The translations under genes and the position numbers were made by a program. Under the pieces are notes generated by a model that worked only from the letters and a program-made list of their open reading frames with translations, was not told where the DNA came from and made no database searches. This document shows positions 47,606 through 55,995 of a DNA stretch of 64,000 nucleotides, piece after piece. The stretch's first letter is position 1. Each line of letters begins with the position of its first letter. Source of the DNA: Saprospiraceae bacterium (lineage in GTDB: Bacteria > Bacteroidota > Bacteroidia > Chitinophagales > Saprospiraceae); the NCBI GenBank assembly GCA_016716185.1, contig JADJWV010000001.1, positions 186,001-250,000 on the forward strand, in the 5' to 3' direction.

Positions 47606-49891
47606 TTATTTACTCATCACAATACCAAAATTATGGTCGAATTTTTCAAGATAATCTTTAAATCCAGGAGTAATCCGTTTGGTGATCTTACATTTTTTTG
47701 AATAGTTGAAACACCTGATCAACTGATCCGTTTCGCCATTTTCAAAAACTACCAGTAATTTTATGGGAACTTCAAACTCTAAAGTTGATTTAGAAGAAAG
47801 GATCAAATAATGATCTTTAGTCGCATAGTTAAACTTTTGATTTTTGATTTGAATGCTGCCTTCCGATTGGGATGGCAAAACATTCTGGTCGACGATCCAT
47901 GAGAAATTACTCACTTTGATTTGACCCGTTACGTGCGCCTGAAATGTTCCGGTACGGAGTGCTGATTCCCCGATATAATTCCCTTTCCAAACCCCTACTG
48001 CTTTGTGGTATTTTTGAAGGCTTGCATGCGTTTCAGATTGGATTTTGATATCTGTTGAAGTTTTGTTTTGATTATTTGATTGGGGCCATTTGAGTTCTGC
48101 AAGATCAGGTATTCGCACTTTTTGCAGATTCAATGCATCCATCCTGTTCCTCAAATCACCATTGATCGATTGGTGATCGGTATATACTATACGATCTAAT
48201 TCCAAACGGGTTCTATCCAATTCAAACTTTCTGCAATTAAAATTTCCTGAAATTGATATCTTATGCAAAGAAGTTTTATAGGTCTTATAGCGCAAAACAA
48301 ATGTGTCCTCGTTTACATCTGTCACCTGAAAAAAGCCCAGGGACGCATCTGAAGTTTTATATGCAAATATGCTCCGGGTTTCATAGTAATCGTCCTGAAA
48401 AAACGGCAAAGGAAAATATAACGCAAAGTGATGTAAAGGAAGTTCTCCAAATACGCCATAGTTCAACATCATCAAATTATATCTTCGTATGAAATTGAAG
48501 GGTTTTATAGAACCCATGGATGAACATGAAGAACCACAGAGAATTTTTATGCTCCTTGACTGATTTGCTCCATAAAGTTTAAGATCTGCTCCGGTAAAAT
48601 TCTCTTTTCTTACCAAGCCGGTATCGAGGTCCAGATAATCGCCTGAACGAAGCTGTATGGTTCCTTCAGCTTTTACAGGCCAATATTCTTTTGGATGCAT
48701 GTTATACCCTACTGTCATGTCATCAATAAAGGCAGTATCCAACACATTCTCCACCCCAACCAGTCTGACATTGATGTCTTCAATACTGTTGATGGCATCG
48801 GTGACTTCCTGCGTTACACTTTCCAAAGTGGATTCGAGAACGGACTCGGCGATATAAATCAATAACGGGACAATAATTCCACCAACAATAGCTCCAATAA
48901 CTCCAAAAATAATTCCTCCCAATAAAGCTCCCAAAACAGCCGCACCCAAATAACAATACCATGGTATACTGATGTCAATATCCGGATCATCTGTTTCAAA
49001 ACTGACTCTCAGTTCACCTGCAACAATTGCAACTTGTATTCGCGCAGAAAATCTTCCCGATGCATCGTAACAGGTTCCTGATTTTGAAACAGTTCCGCTC
49101 AATTGAATAAAATCATCATCGGGACGAATAGACATGCTGGTAAGTTTAACACCATCTCTGATTTCGTGCTCTCCGCTAAAACTGCAACCTGCAAATGAAC
49201 CTGCGGGCAAACCAATGCCTTCTTCAATTTTCGGACTTATATTTCTGCAGATCCAGGAAAAATTAATAGCGACTGCTGCTCCGGCTCCAGCCCTTGCAAA
49301 TGCGGATGTAAAGTTGTTGAGATTTCCTATGCTTCCTCCTCCAAAGGTCAGTGCCACACCAAGCGCATCGTTATTGACTGAAGTAGCATCATCTATCACT
49401 TTTACATCAGCCCGTGTAATGTCAAGTGTATTTGTACTGGTTCGGGTAACCGGGACCGGCACAATCGGAATAGAATTGTTTTCCAGACTATTTTTGATGG
49501 CATTCGCTGCAAGATTCGTCACCGTTGCAGGCAATCCACTTACCGTCAATGTGCAGCTGTACAATTTATTTGGAAAATCAAAAATTACGACGTCCAAATT
49601 CGAAGCGTCGCGGTTAACATCCATTCCCACGACGAGATCCAAGGTTCCCGATAATCCTAACGACAGGTTAAGTTCAACACTCAAATGAACCGGATTTACA
49701 GCACTTGCTGGCAAAGATGGCGGTCTGTTGAAGTCCAAAGCAACTTCAAAACCCAGCAGATTCCCTAAACTCGAAGGAAGTAACCCTTCCAAAAAACCGT
49801 CATTGTCGAATACAGCCGACAAGAGATTTTGTAGTGATTGCGAACTGACTTCAATCACCATATCGTATCCGTGTGTTTGATTTCCAGCCAT
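47606..49891 (-). CDS. TULIP/P47-like lipid-binding protein with glycine-rich hydrophobic segment
   Basis: 761 residues, no signal peptide. The start HGYDMVIEVSSQSLQNLLSA resembles the opening of P47/OrfX-type TULIP domains (G-Y/W-D-x-V followed by an amphipathic helix), which form elongated barrels that bind lipid. The first 305 residues are beta-rich with alternating hydrophobic strands. Residues 311-348 are a long hydrophobic, Gly-rich stretch (GAAVLGALLGGIIFGVIG) like a membrane-inserting hairpin. The remaining 400 residues are beta-rich and unrecognised. TULIP assignment is by pattern, not by search. It is 3 bp after the 128-residue gene, so the two are surely cotranscribed. Confidence 0.55.
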   Translation of the reverse strand: MAGNQTHGYDMVIEVSSQSLQNLLSAVFDNDGFLEGLLPSSLGNLLGFEVALDFNRPPSLPASAVNPVHLSVELNLSLGLSGTLDLVVGMDVNRDASNLDVVIFDFPNKLYSCTLTVSGLPATVTNLAANAIKNSLENNSIPIVPVPVTRTSTNTLDITRADVKVIDDATSVNNDALGVALTFGGGSIGNLNNFTSAFARAGAGAAVAINFSWICRNISPKIEEGIGLPAGSFAGCSFSGEHEIRDGVKLTSMSIRPDDDFIQLSGTVSKSGTCYDASGRFSARIQVAIVAGELRVSFETDDPDIDISIPWYCYLGAAVLGALLGGIIFGVIGAIVGGIIVPLLIYIAESVLESTLESVTQEVTDAINSIEDINVRLVGVENVLDTAFIDDMTVGYNMHPKEYWPVKAEGTIQLRSGDYLDLDTGLVRKENFTGADLKLYGANQSRSIKILCGSSCSSMGSIKPFNFIRRYNLMMLNYGVFGELPLHHFALYFPLPFFQDDYYETRSIFAYKTSDASLGFFQVTDVNEDTFVLRYKTYKTSLHKISISGNFNCRKFELDRTRLELDRIVYTDHQSINGDLRNRMDALNLQKVRIPDLAELKWPQSNNQNKTSTDIKIQSETHASLQKYHKAVGVWKGNYIGESALRTGTFQAHVTGQIKVSNFSWIVDQNVLPSQSEGSIQIKNQKFNYATKDHYLILSSKSTLEFEVPIKLLVVFENGETDQLIRCFNYSKKCKITKRITPGFKDYLEKFDHNFGIVMSK

Positions 49892-49894
49892 GAC

Positions 49895-50281
49895 TTAGAT
49901 GTTTTTAATTTGAATATGAATGCGTGGTTTGATTATCTGTCCATTGGGCAAAACAAAAGAGGCTGCTTTAGAAAACTCATCAAACCTGAATGCCTCCATT
50001 TTTCTCTTTGCAGCAGGGCTCAATTCAATTTTAGCGTTTTTAAAAAATTGGACCGGATCATTCAGGAACATCAGGTTGTTCTTTTCAGATTTAAGTAATT
50101 TCATGATTTGCTCCTCATGATTGATGACCTGCTCAAGATCGCGGGTGAGATCGGGTCGCATTTTACTCAGCATTTCAACATGGTTCGAACGCTTAAAAAT
50201 TTCCTTAAGCTTTGACGCTTCATTTCTTGAGACCACTTCCTTTTTATTATCAGCTTTCGGAATTTTCTTTTGCTTTGCCAT
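49895..50281 (-). CDS. Small charged helical protein (cluster gene 7)
   Basis: 128 residues, not recognised. The N-terminal 70 residues are Lys/Glu-rich and helical (KKEVVSRNEASKLKEIFKRS). A motif NDPVQFFKNAKIELSPAAKR follows at 75-94; similar 'DP..F....I.L' segments occur in nitrile-hydratase-alpha-like leader peptides, but a single motif is weak evidence. The end (LPNGQIIKPRIHIQIKNI) is beta-like. No TM helix. The stop is only 3 bp from the TULIP-like start, pointing to a chaperone, adaptor or processed partner of that protein. Confidence 0.6.
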   Translation of the reverse strand: MAKQKKIPKADNKKEVVSRNEASKLKEIFKRSNHVEMLSKMRPDLTRDLEQVINHEEQIMKLLKSEKNNLMFLNDPVQFFKNAKIELSPAAKRKMEAFRFDEFSKAASFVLPNGQIIKPRIHIQIKNI

Positions 50282-50313
50282 AATTCATTATTTAAAAAGT
50301 TTTAAAAATTTCC

Positions 50314-51030
50314 TCATTTAGCATTTCTCGTAAATATTTTTTCAAGAACTTTCTGCTGTACTGAAGCGGATTTGAAAACCAGGTCAAATTTTTGTGTCAC
50401 AAAATCATCGGGAATGAGGACATTTCGCTTTCGAAGCATGATCCTTCTTGGCTTTAAATCCACATCGTACAATGGAAATACATCGGCACAACAATTGAAT
50501 ACCAATTCTGTACAGGATAAATTGCCAATGTTTGCAAAATCAAATTTGAAATCGTATCCTTTTCCAAGATTTTTAATGGCCGTTTCAAAAACTACCTTGC
50601 TCGAAGCCAGTAAATCAAGTTGAGGTTCGATGGTATTATTCCGGCGCAAAATGACCAGGTAATCACATTTACAAAAATTAATCAGGTCTTCCATAAAGAC
50701 TCCTTCAGCCATGGAATGTATAACCGCCTGTTTTCCTTTATAGAATTTGCTGGCAATTACATCCGGAAGCAAAAAATTGTGACTTGTGGTATCTCCTAAG
50801 TAGAGTCCGGCATGACTGAAAAAACCAGGGATAAACAAACCGTCCAGATAGTTGGTATAACCTCGTATGAGAATATCGCCATCCTGCACGGTATCCAAAA
50901 CCTTTCTTACTTCAGCACCTTTAACCTTATAACTTCCCGGATCGTAGAGCAGAAAAAATGGATATTTGAAAACCTTGATGTCTCCAAAAAATTTTAAAAA
51001 ACTGTTGTAGATAAATGTGAAAATATTCAT
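50314..51030 (-). CDS. YiiX/YebB-like NlpC/P60-superfamily (permuted papain fold) protein
   Basis: 238 residues. The fold has the permuted order of YiiX/LRAT-type proteins: catalytic His73 in FFSHAGLYLGD comes first, and the catalytic Cys173 in NLSCTELVF follows. VQDGDILIRG at 48-57 is the usual entry strand. Such enzymes act as amidases or acyltransferases on peptidoglycan or lipids (family knowledge). The N-terminal 30 residues are hydrophobic (FTFIYNSFLKFF) and might bind membrane. It is 10 bp downstream of the phospholipase D gene in the cluster, again an envelope or lipid-directed activity. Confidence 0.8.
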   Translation of the reverse strand: MNIFTFIYNSFLKFFGDIKVFKYPFFLLYDPGSYKVKGAEVRKVLDTVQDGDILIRGYTNYLDGLFIPGFFSHAGLYLGDTTSHNFLLPDVIASKFYKGKQAVIHSMAEGVFMEDLINFCKCDYLVILRRNNTIEPQLDLLASSKVVFETAIKNLGKGYDFKFDFANIGNLSCTELVFNCCADVFPLYDVDLKPRRIMLRKRNVLIPDDFVTQKFDLVFKSASVQQKVLEKIFTRNAK

Positions 51031-51040
51031 ATCGCAGATT

Positions 51041-52414
51041 TTAACTCATATCAATAAATTCATAAAGTGGAAAAGCCTTATATCTATTGTTAAGTATGTC
51101 GGCTTCTATCGAGGGTGTCCACAAATTTCTCCCGATAAGTTTATTCCGTTCGTGAATAATCCTGTCGTATGCATTTTGTTTTGGAAAATGAAATTCATTT
51201 AATTTCACCTTGCTGCAATGCTGAAGATCTTCCTCAAATTGACTAAAAACGATCTCGCAAAACTCCTTATCCATAACCACCACATTGCTTTCAGAATGAT
51301 GAAAAGCCGACCCGTTAGCGATGTTATATGACCCAATTGAACTGAATTCATCATCGATCACCAGATTCTTTGAATGAAAAGCTCCGGGTCTCTGCCATTC
51401 ATAAATTTCAACTCCATTCTCCAACAGATATTTAAAATGTTTGGTGCATTCAGCATACATCCAGCCCAGCAGACCATTCAACATGAGTGTTTTTGACGAT
51501 TTCTCAGAATTAGTGATCAATACCACTTTTACTCCCCGCTTTACGGCTTGTACAAAATATTCAGCAAATATTTTAGGTGGCCGGATGCCATGACATCCCC
51601 AATAGATTCTTTTTTGAGCTTTGCTGATTTTTTCGAGGAAAAAATCAGTAAGGTCCAGTTTTGCTAAATCATACGGTTTGTGTGCCCGATATTGGACTGC
51701 AACCGGCTTTGCATTGGGATGAATTTGAACTTGATGAAAATATTCTGGAAATAAATCCTGATGATATTGATCATTTACATATACAGATCTGTACGCTTCA
51801 CAAAATTCTATATAGGACCTGTAATCTGATTTAGTTCTGTTCTTCCAGGCATGTTGCATTTTATAATCCTTGAGAAACTGGAGCTGAATCGGGCTCACGC
51901 AATCGCCCTCCAGATATACATCGCTGTCGCGCCAGGCCTTGGGTTCAATTCCACCAAAAGCATATTTATCGCCCCAATTAATCCCTCCAAGAATAGCATG
52001 CTTGTTATCAACGATCATGTATTTCTCGTGAAAATGTTGTTTCAGTTTTAATTTAATAGTGAAGGCAATTTGCTTGAAAGGTTTTCCTTTGCTCCAGTCG
52101 ATAGACCACCCTTCCCACAAAGGATTGTAACCAAAAACTTCAATACCAGAATCCCTTAATTTGTGCAAGGTGCTTGTCATGAACGTTGTACGATTGACAA
52201 TATCATCGTAAATAATCCTGATTTTCACTCCGGCTTGGGCTTTGCTCCTGAGTAATTCAAATAGTTTTTTTGTGGTACCGTCTTTCATAAAGGAAAACGT
52301 TACGATATGGATAGACTCCTTTGCGTTTTCAATTAAAGCCCAACGTTTGGCGTAGGATTGCTTTCCGCTTGGTAACAGCTCAATGGAATTGTTGTATGTG
52401 ACATTACCAGACAC
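51041..52414 (-). CDS. Phospholipase D/cardiolipin synthase-like protein with two HKD motifs
   Basis: 457 residues of the PLD superfamily. Both catalytic motifs are intact: HEKYMIVD (His129, Lys131, Asp136) followed by GGINWGD, and HSKNLVID (His347, Lys349, Asp354) followed by GSYNIANGS. The arrangement fits phosphatidyl transfer or hydrolysis as in cardiolipin synthases, but there are no N-terminal TM helices. The start is a GTG at 52414, 2 bp after the previous stop; the next Met is too far inside. It is flanked by a coiled membrane-protein gene and the YiiX-like gene. Confidence 0.87.
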   Translation of the reverse strand: MSGNVTYNNSIELLPSGKQSYAKRWALIENAKESIHIVTFSFMKDGTTKKLFELLRSKAQAGVKIRIIYDDIVNRTTFMTSTLHKLRDSGIEVFGYNPLWEGWSIDWSKGKPFKQIAFTIKLKLKQHFHEKYMIVDNKHAILGGINWGDKYAFGGIEPKAWRDSDVYLEGDCVSPIQLQFLKDYKMQHAWKNRTKSDYRSYIEFCEAYRSVYVNDQYHQDLFPEYFHQVQIHPNAKPVAVQYRAHKPYDLAKLDLTDFFLEKISKAQKRIYWGCHGIRPPKIFAEYFVQAVKRGVKVVLITNSEKSSKTLMLNGLLGWMYAECTKHFKYLLENGVEIYEWQRPGAFHSKNLVIDDEFSSIGSYNIANGSAFHHSESNVVVMDKEFCEIVFSQFEEDLQHCSKVKLNEFHFPKQNAYDRIIHERNKLIGRNLWTPSIEADILNNRYKAFPLYEFIDMS

Positions 52415-52416
52415 CC

Positions 52417-52956
52417 CTACAACTCTTTATTTTCCTTATAATTTCCGTTCCGGTAAACTTTTACTTTCTTTTTGTTTTCCAGATACTTGATTTTCCTTTC
52501 ATAATCCCTGTCCAGAATTTGAATGGAATCGATGATCTTCGTTTTTCCTGTAAATTTCTCCTGTACTGCACTTTGTTCCTGCAGATGCTCTAATTTTCTT
52601 TTCTGGCTAACCAGTGTATCCAGTTCTTCGCGGATACTTTGTGCAACAAGCGATGTATCCATTCCCGGAGTTTCAAGAATGGAATCAATAGTTGCATAAG
52701 CCGTTTCATATTTCTCCTTGATCATCGAATATTCCTTTGCTTTACGGTTGTCCCTAATTCGATAATAGATGTAACTCGAAAGAATGGAAACAAACAAGAT
52801 CAATACAACCAGTAGTGGTGTATACTTATGGACTTTGCCCTTCATGGAGGGTTGAGCCGAGTTGAAATTTTTATCCGGCCCGGAAATAAGTATGTTGATA
52901 AACACGACCAGGAGCAATAGAACTCCTATAGATATGATTATTTCAAAAGTATTCAT
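52417..52956 (-). CDS. Two-helix membrane protein with cytoplasmic coiled coil (cluster gene 4)
   Basis: 179 residues, not recognised. TM helices near 5-25 and 46-65 are followed by a 110-residue charged, heptad-rich coiled coil (IREELDTLVSQKRKLEHLQE and RDYERKIKYLENKKKVKV). It could be a membrane scaffold for the other cluster products. It lies 18 bp after the holin-sized gene and 2 bp before the phospholipase D gene. Confidence 0.65.
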   Translation of the reverse strand: MNTFEIIISIGVLLLLVVFINILISGPDKNFNSAQPSMKGKVHKYTPLLVVLILFVSILSSYIYYRIRDNRKAKEYSMIKEKYETAYATIDSILETPGMDTSLVAQSIREELDTLVSQKRKLEHLQEQSAVQEKFTGKTKIIDSIQILDRDYERKIKYLENKKKVKVYRNGNYKENKEL

Positions 52957-52974
52957 ACATTCAATATTTAATAG

Positions 52975-53283
52975 TTAATTACCTGTATTTTTCTTTAAAA
53001 CAGCCACCATAGTGCCACTCCAGCTCAATCCGGCAAAAAGTGATTCTTTAATATCATCCGGTGCTAAAAGAAAAAAAGCTAGCAATGATCCGATGACAGG
53101 AATCAAAATAAAATTTGCCCTGAAATAAAAGGTCTCCGTTTTATTAGGAAACATTTTTTCGAGGAATGGAATGGCTCCTTTAAATTCAGAGGAATAAATT
53201 GAAAGGATATGCCCACATAAAGCGCCTATGTAAGTGATAAACACAGGATTTGTAATGAAGTCCATAATTTCTTTGATGGCCAT
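52975..53283 (-). CDS. Holin-sized membrane protein (cluster gene 3)
   Basis: 102 residues with hydrophobic segments near 12-28, 56-73 and 82-96 and a polar loop between the first two (SSEFKGAIPFLEKMFPNKTE). Size and layout resemble small phage-type holins, but no family signature is visible, so the function is open. It starts 70 bp after the lipoprotein gene, the largest gap inside the first half of the cluster. Confidence 0.65.
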   Translation of the reverse strand: MAIKEIMDFITNPVFITYIGALCGHILSIYSSEFKGAIPFLEKMFPNKTETFYFRANFILIPVIGSLLAFFLLAPDDIKESLFAGLSWSGTMVAVLKKNTGN

Positions 53284-53352
53284 ATGAATAATTTTTATAT
53301 GTTTATAATTTGAGTATTTATTCTTTTTTCAAACAATTCTATATTGATGTAA

Positions 53353-54393
53353 TCAGGAATTCCATTTTAAAGGTTCAGTCAATCTCAATCGATTCAGCTT
53401 TTCATGTACCTCCGGCTCAATACCATGTTCTATGGCTTTCCTTTTAATTCGGGAAGTAAGATCCTCCAGTGTATTGCTCTGTTTAATTTGGTCTATTTCG
53501 GCCATCATAATATTGTTCAATTGTTCATTAAATTGAAATTGCTTCCTGAGATTTATATTTTCCTGTTCAAGCGATTTTTGGTTTTGAAGGGCTTTCCTTC
53601 TTTGGATGTACAACCAGCTTAAAATTCCCGCCAGCAATGATATTCCCGCTATGAGTTGCCAAAAGTATTTCTCCCACCACTTTTCATTTTGTTTGTTCAG
53701 CGAATCTATAATCGTTTGCATTTTTGCAAGTGTGGCATCAAGGGGTGCTGTTATTGAATTGGTGATTGCATTTTTCGTGTCTTCATTGAGCAGACTGCTT
53801 CTCAATTTAATCCCTAAAGAATCAAATTCAATTTTTTCAACGACACCAGAAACAAAACTGCCCACTAATTCTTTATTGTGTTCTGATAAAATCGTAGAAA
53901 CGGCATTCTCTATATTCTTTCTTGATTCAGAACTTGAAAAGCTTTTGAACAAACCTTTTATCAAAGTATCCAATTCATGTTCCAATCCAGATCTCAGCTC
54001 ATTTAAAGCCCATTGAACTGAATCAGAAGCCAATTCTTCACTTGCCCCTCTGATCGCTTGTTTTACAAAAGAATCCAGATTGAGTTTCACGAGTCCATGA
54101 GCCAGAGATGCGAACAAAGTGTCGATCAGTCGAGATGACAGTTTTTCCATGTTCTGTACTGATGTTTCTTCAGTCGCCCCGGAAATCAATCCCAAAATAA
54201 GATTTCGTCCTGCGCTATCGAGTGGAAATAATTCGTTGGCAATCTGATCTACACTTTTACCCGCCCGATCTGCGCTATTGTAACCAATGTTTTTGACCCA
54301 CCCACAGGAATACAGCGTAAAAATGAATATCGAACAAAGCAGGATTGCATATCCCCCGTACCTGAATTTTGTATTGCACTTATTCTTAACCAT
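53353..54393 (-). CDS. Lipoprotein with central helical repeats, one TM helix and coiled coil (cluster gene 2)
   Basis: 346 residues, not recognised. A lipoprotein-type signal ends at Cys30 (IFTLYSC). Residues 45-235 are helical with repeating amphipathic segments (KLSSRLIDTLFASLAHGLVK, LRSGLEHELDTLIKGLFK), suggesting a lipid-facing or self-assembling layer. A TM helix lies at 243-263 and a coiled coil at 265-300. Lipid anchor and TM helix together would hold it to one membrane with the C-terminus on the other side. Its ATG overlaps the metallophosphoesterase stop by 8 bases, so translation is coupled. Confidence 0.65.
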   Translation of the reverse strand: MVKNKCNTKFRYGGYAILLCSIFIFTLYSCGWVKNIGYNSADRAGKSVDQIANELFPLDSAGRNLILGLISGATEETSVQNMEKLSSRLIDTLFASLAHGLVKLNLDSFVKQAIRGASEELASDSVQWALNELRSGLEHELDTLIKGLFKSFSSSESRKNIENAVSTILSEHNKELVGSFVSGVVEKIEFDSLGIKLRSSLLNEDTKNAITNSITAPLDATLAKMQTIIDSLNKQNEKWWEKYFWQLIAGISLLAGILSWLYIQRRKALQNQKSLEQENINLRKQFQFNEQLNNIMMAEIDQIKQSNTLEDLTSRIKRKAIEHGIEPEVHEKLNRLRLTEPLKWNS

Positions 54394-55849
54394 GGTTGGA
54401 TATAAAATTTGAATAAGTAACTACCTTCTTGTTTATGTTATCCCATTGTTTAATACCGGCTTCAACATTTGAATCTGCATTTCTTTTGACTTGAACCAAT
54501 GTGTAATTGACTCCTGTTTCGATACGCTCGTATTTTTGAACATATTTACTTGTCCATGTGCCGGTATTTAAATACTGTTTTCCATTTTGAATAATGTGTT
54601 GCGGATGGTGGTTGTGGCCGATAATGATGTAATCGTATTCCGATAATTTTCCACCTGCAGACAGGTCCTTAAAAGCTGAAACATGGAGTGGAGGATCCGC
54701 AAGACCTAACCATAAAAAAACTTGCCTGATCAATTGCCTGCTTATTATGGGCAATAAAAAATTAAGAATCCAGTCCACTCCTTTTTTTAAAGTGCCATTC
54801 CATTCTTTAGTAAGCTCGAAAAAATCGGTGGGTGGTTTTAAATATAGTAAAACAAACAAAACGATAGGCAGAACTACGAAAACCAGCCAACTTAGAACGC
54901 GGATCAATGACAACTGAAAGTTCTTTTGAACCACCAGGATGGCGTACCCACCGAAATTTAATAAGGTTTTGTATACTTTAGAAAAGTTTTCATCTATTAA
55001 AGCCTGAAGCATGCTACCCTTTACTGTGAGATTATCGACATGTGGAAAATCTAATTCCACTTTATTGATGAGGTAGCGGTTGAAAAAAGAGCCAAATGGT
55101 ATAAACAACTCTTTTTCGTGCTCTTCCTTAGGCGCTTCCGGTTTTTTGAACATGATTTTCCTTCGCGGAGCAACCTTGTGGTATTCATATTCAGGATCCA
55201 TTTCCGTTTGCTTTTCATAATTGTGGCCATGATCGATCCACACTTTTTCATATATAGAAAATGCCTTTATAGAAAAAGCAATATGATTCTCAAATTTCTG
55301 TCTATCGTTTTCTTTACTACCGGAAATTTCCCACAGGCTGATCCTGAAATAATTTTGCAAAAGGGTCCAATACCATTCGGGGTCGTGGTTTCCAACATTA
55401 ATGATCAATTGATTTCCCTGACAAATCCATGCCGCTAACGCGCTAAAAAAACCAGGATGGCCCTTTTGCACACAGCTTAATTTCCAAATGCATTTATAAT
55501 TGTTGGTTTTGAGTCCGTACCTCTTTTCTTTTTCAGAAATACAGGAATTCGGAAGTTTAAATCCTGGATGCGCTTTCTGGATTTCAGTTTGCCATAGATT
55601 GAGTTCTTTGTCTCCCGGAACTTTTGTAATTCTTATAAAGTCAACAAAATCACCGTTGATGATAAGACAAAGTGGAGTTTGTCCCGTATTGTTGAATGTA
55701 ATATGCAAATAACTCAACATCTCAGAAAAAGCACTATCGGAAAAGAAATTTTCAGTTCCCAAAGTGAGCCCTCTGTCGAGATCTCCTTCAGCAAGATGAA
55801 GGTCAGATACAATAAAACTATGTTCCCCAATGGGTATAGCTTGAATCAT
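54386..55849 (-). CDS. Calcineurin-like metallophosphoesterase with membrane segment (cluster gene 1)
   Basis: 487 residues with a complete dinuclear-metal phosphoesterase core: SDLHLAEGD (Asp16, His18), NGDFVDF (Asp68), VGNHD (Asn155, His156), DHGHNYE (His208, His210) and IIGHNHHPQ. Residues 315-340 are a strongly hydrophobic helix (VLSWLVFVVLPIVLFVLLY), so the enzyme is probably membrane-associated. The motif set resembles LpxH-type UDP-diacylglucosamine hydrolases, but length and helix differ, so the substrate is open. As first gene of the cluster it lies directly behind the promoter with TTCCTGTATTT repeats. Confidence 0.86.
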   Translation of the reverse strand: MIQAIPIGEHSFIVSDLHLAEGDLDRGLTLGTENFFSDSAFSEMLSYLHITFNNTGQTPLCLIINGDFVDFIRITKVPGDKELNLWQTEIQKAHPGFKLPNSCISEKEKRYGLKTNNYKCIWKLSCVQKGHPGFFSALAAWICQGNQLIINVGNHDPEWYWTLLQNYFRISLWEISGSKENDRQKFENHIAFSIKAFSIYEKVWIDHGHNYEKQTEMDPEYEYHKVAPRRKIMFKKPEAPKEEHEKELFIPFGSFFNRYLINKVELDFPHVDNLTVKGSMLQALIDENFSKVYKTLLNFGGYAILVVQKNFQLSLIRVLSWLVFVVLPIVLFVLLYLKPPTDFFELTKEWNGTLKKGVDWILNFLLPIISRQLIRQVFLWLGLADPPLHVSAFKDLSAGGKLSEYDYIIIGHNHHPQHIIQNGKQYLNTGTWTSKYVQKYERIETGVNYTLVQVKRNADSNVEAGIKQWDNINKKVVTYSNFISNHG

Positions 55850-55892
55850 AGCAGATTCTTTTAGTAATGATGCAAATCGTTAGTACAGGTTT

Positions 55893-55964
55893 CAAAAGTA
55901 CTCCATCACCAATTGCAAGAGAAGGGGATAATTCCTGTATTTAACGGGTGATTTTCCTGTATTT
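55893..55964 (-). promoter_or_regulatory. Promoter of the eleven-gene cluster with two upstream direct repeats
   Basis: On the minus strand TACTTTTG (55900-55893) matches the TAnnTTTG -7 consensus exactly, placing the start near 55886, about 37 nt before the first ATG. Two direct repeats, TTCCTGTATTT on the plus strand at 55932-55942 and 55954-55964, are 22 bp apart and would sit at about -46 to -78, an activator position. No standard -33 TTG at 19-21 bp was found, in keeping with activator dependence. Confidence 0.5.
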
Positions 55965-55995
55965 GGTGAAAAGGTGAAACGCAGCAATGAGAATG

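Noticed and set aside
42602..55849. Prophage or contractile injection (tailocin/eCIS) cluster
   Set aside because: Apart from an endolysin-like amidase and holin-sized proteins there is no sheath, tube, baseplate, capsid, portal, terminase or integrase gene.
54386..55849. Standard LpxH of lipid A synthesis
   Set aside because: The metal motifs are similar, but the chain is about twice as long, has a membrane helix and lies in a non-lipid-A context, so only metallophosphoesterase is claimed.
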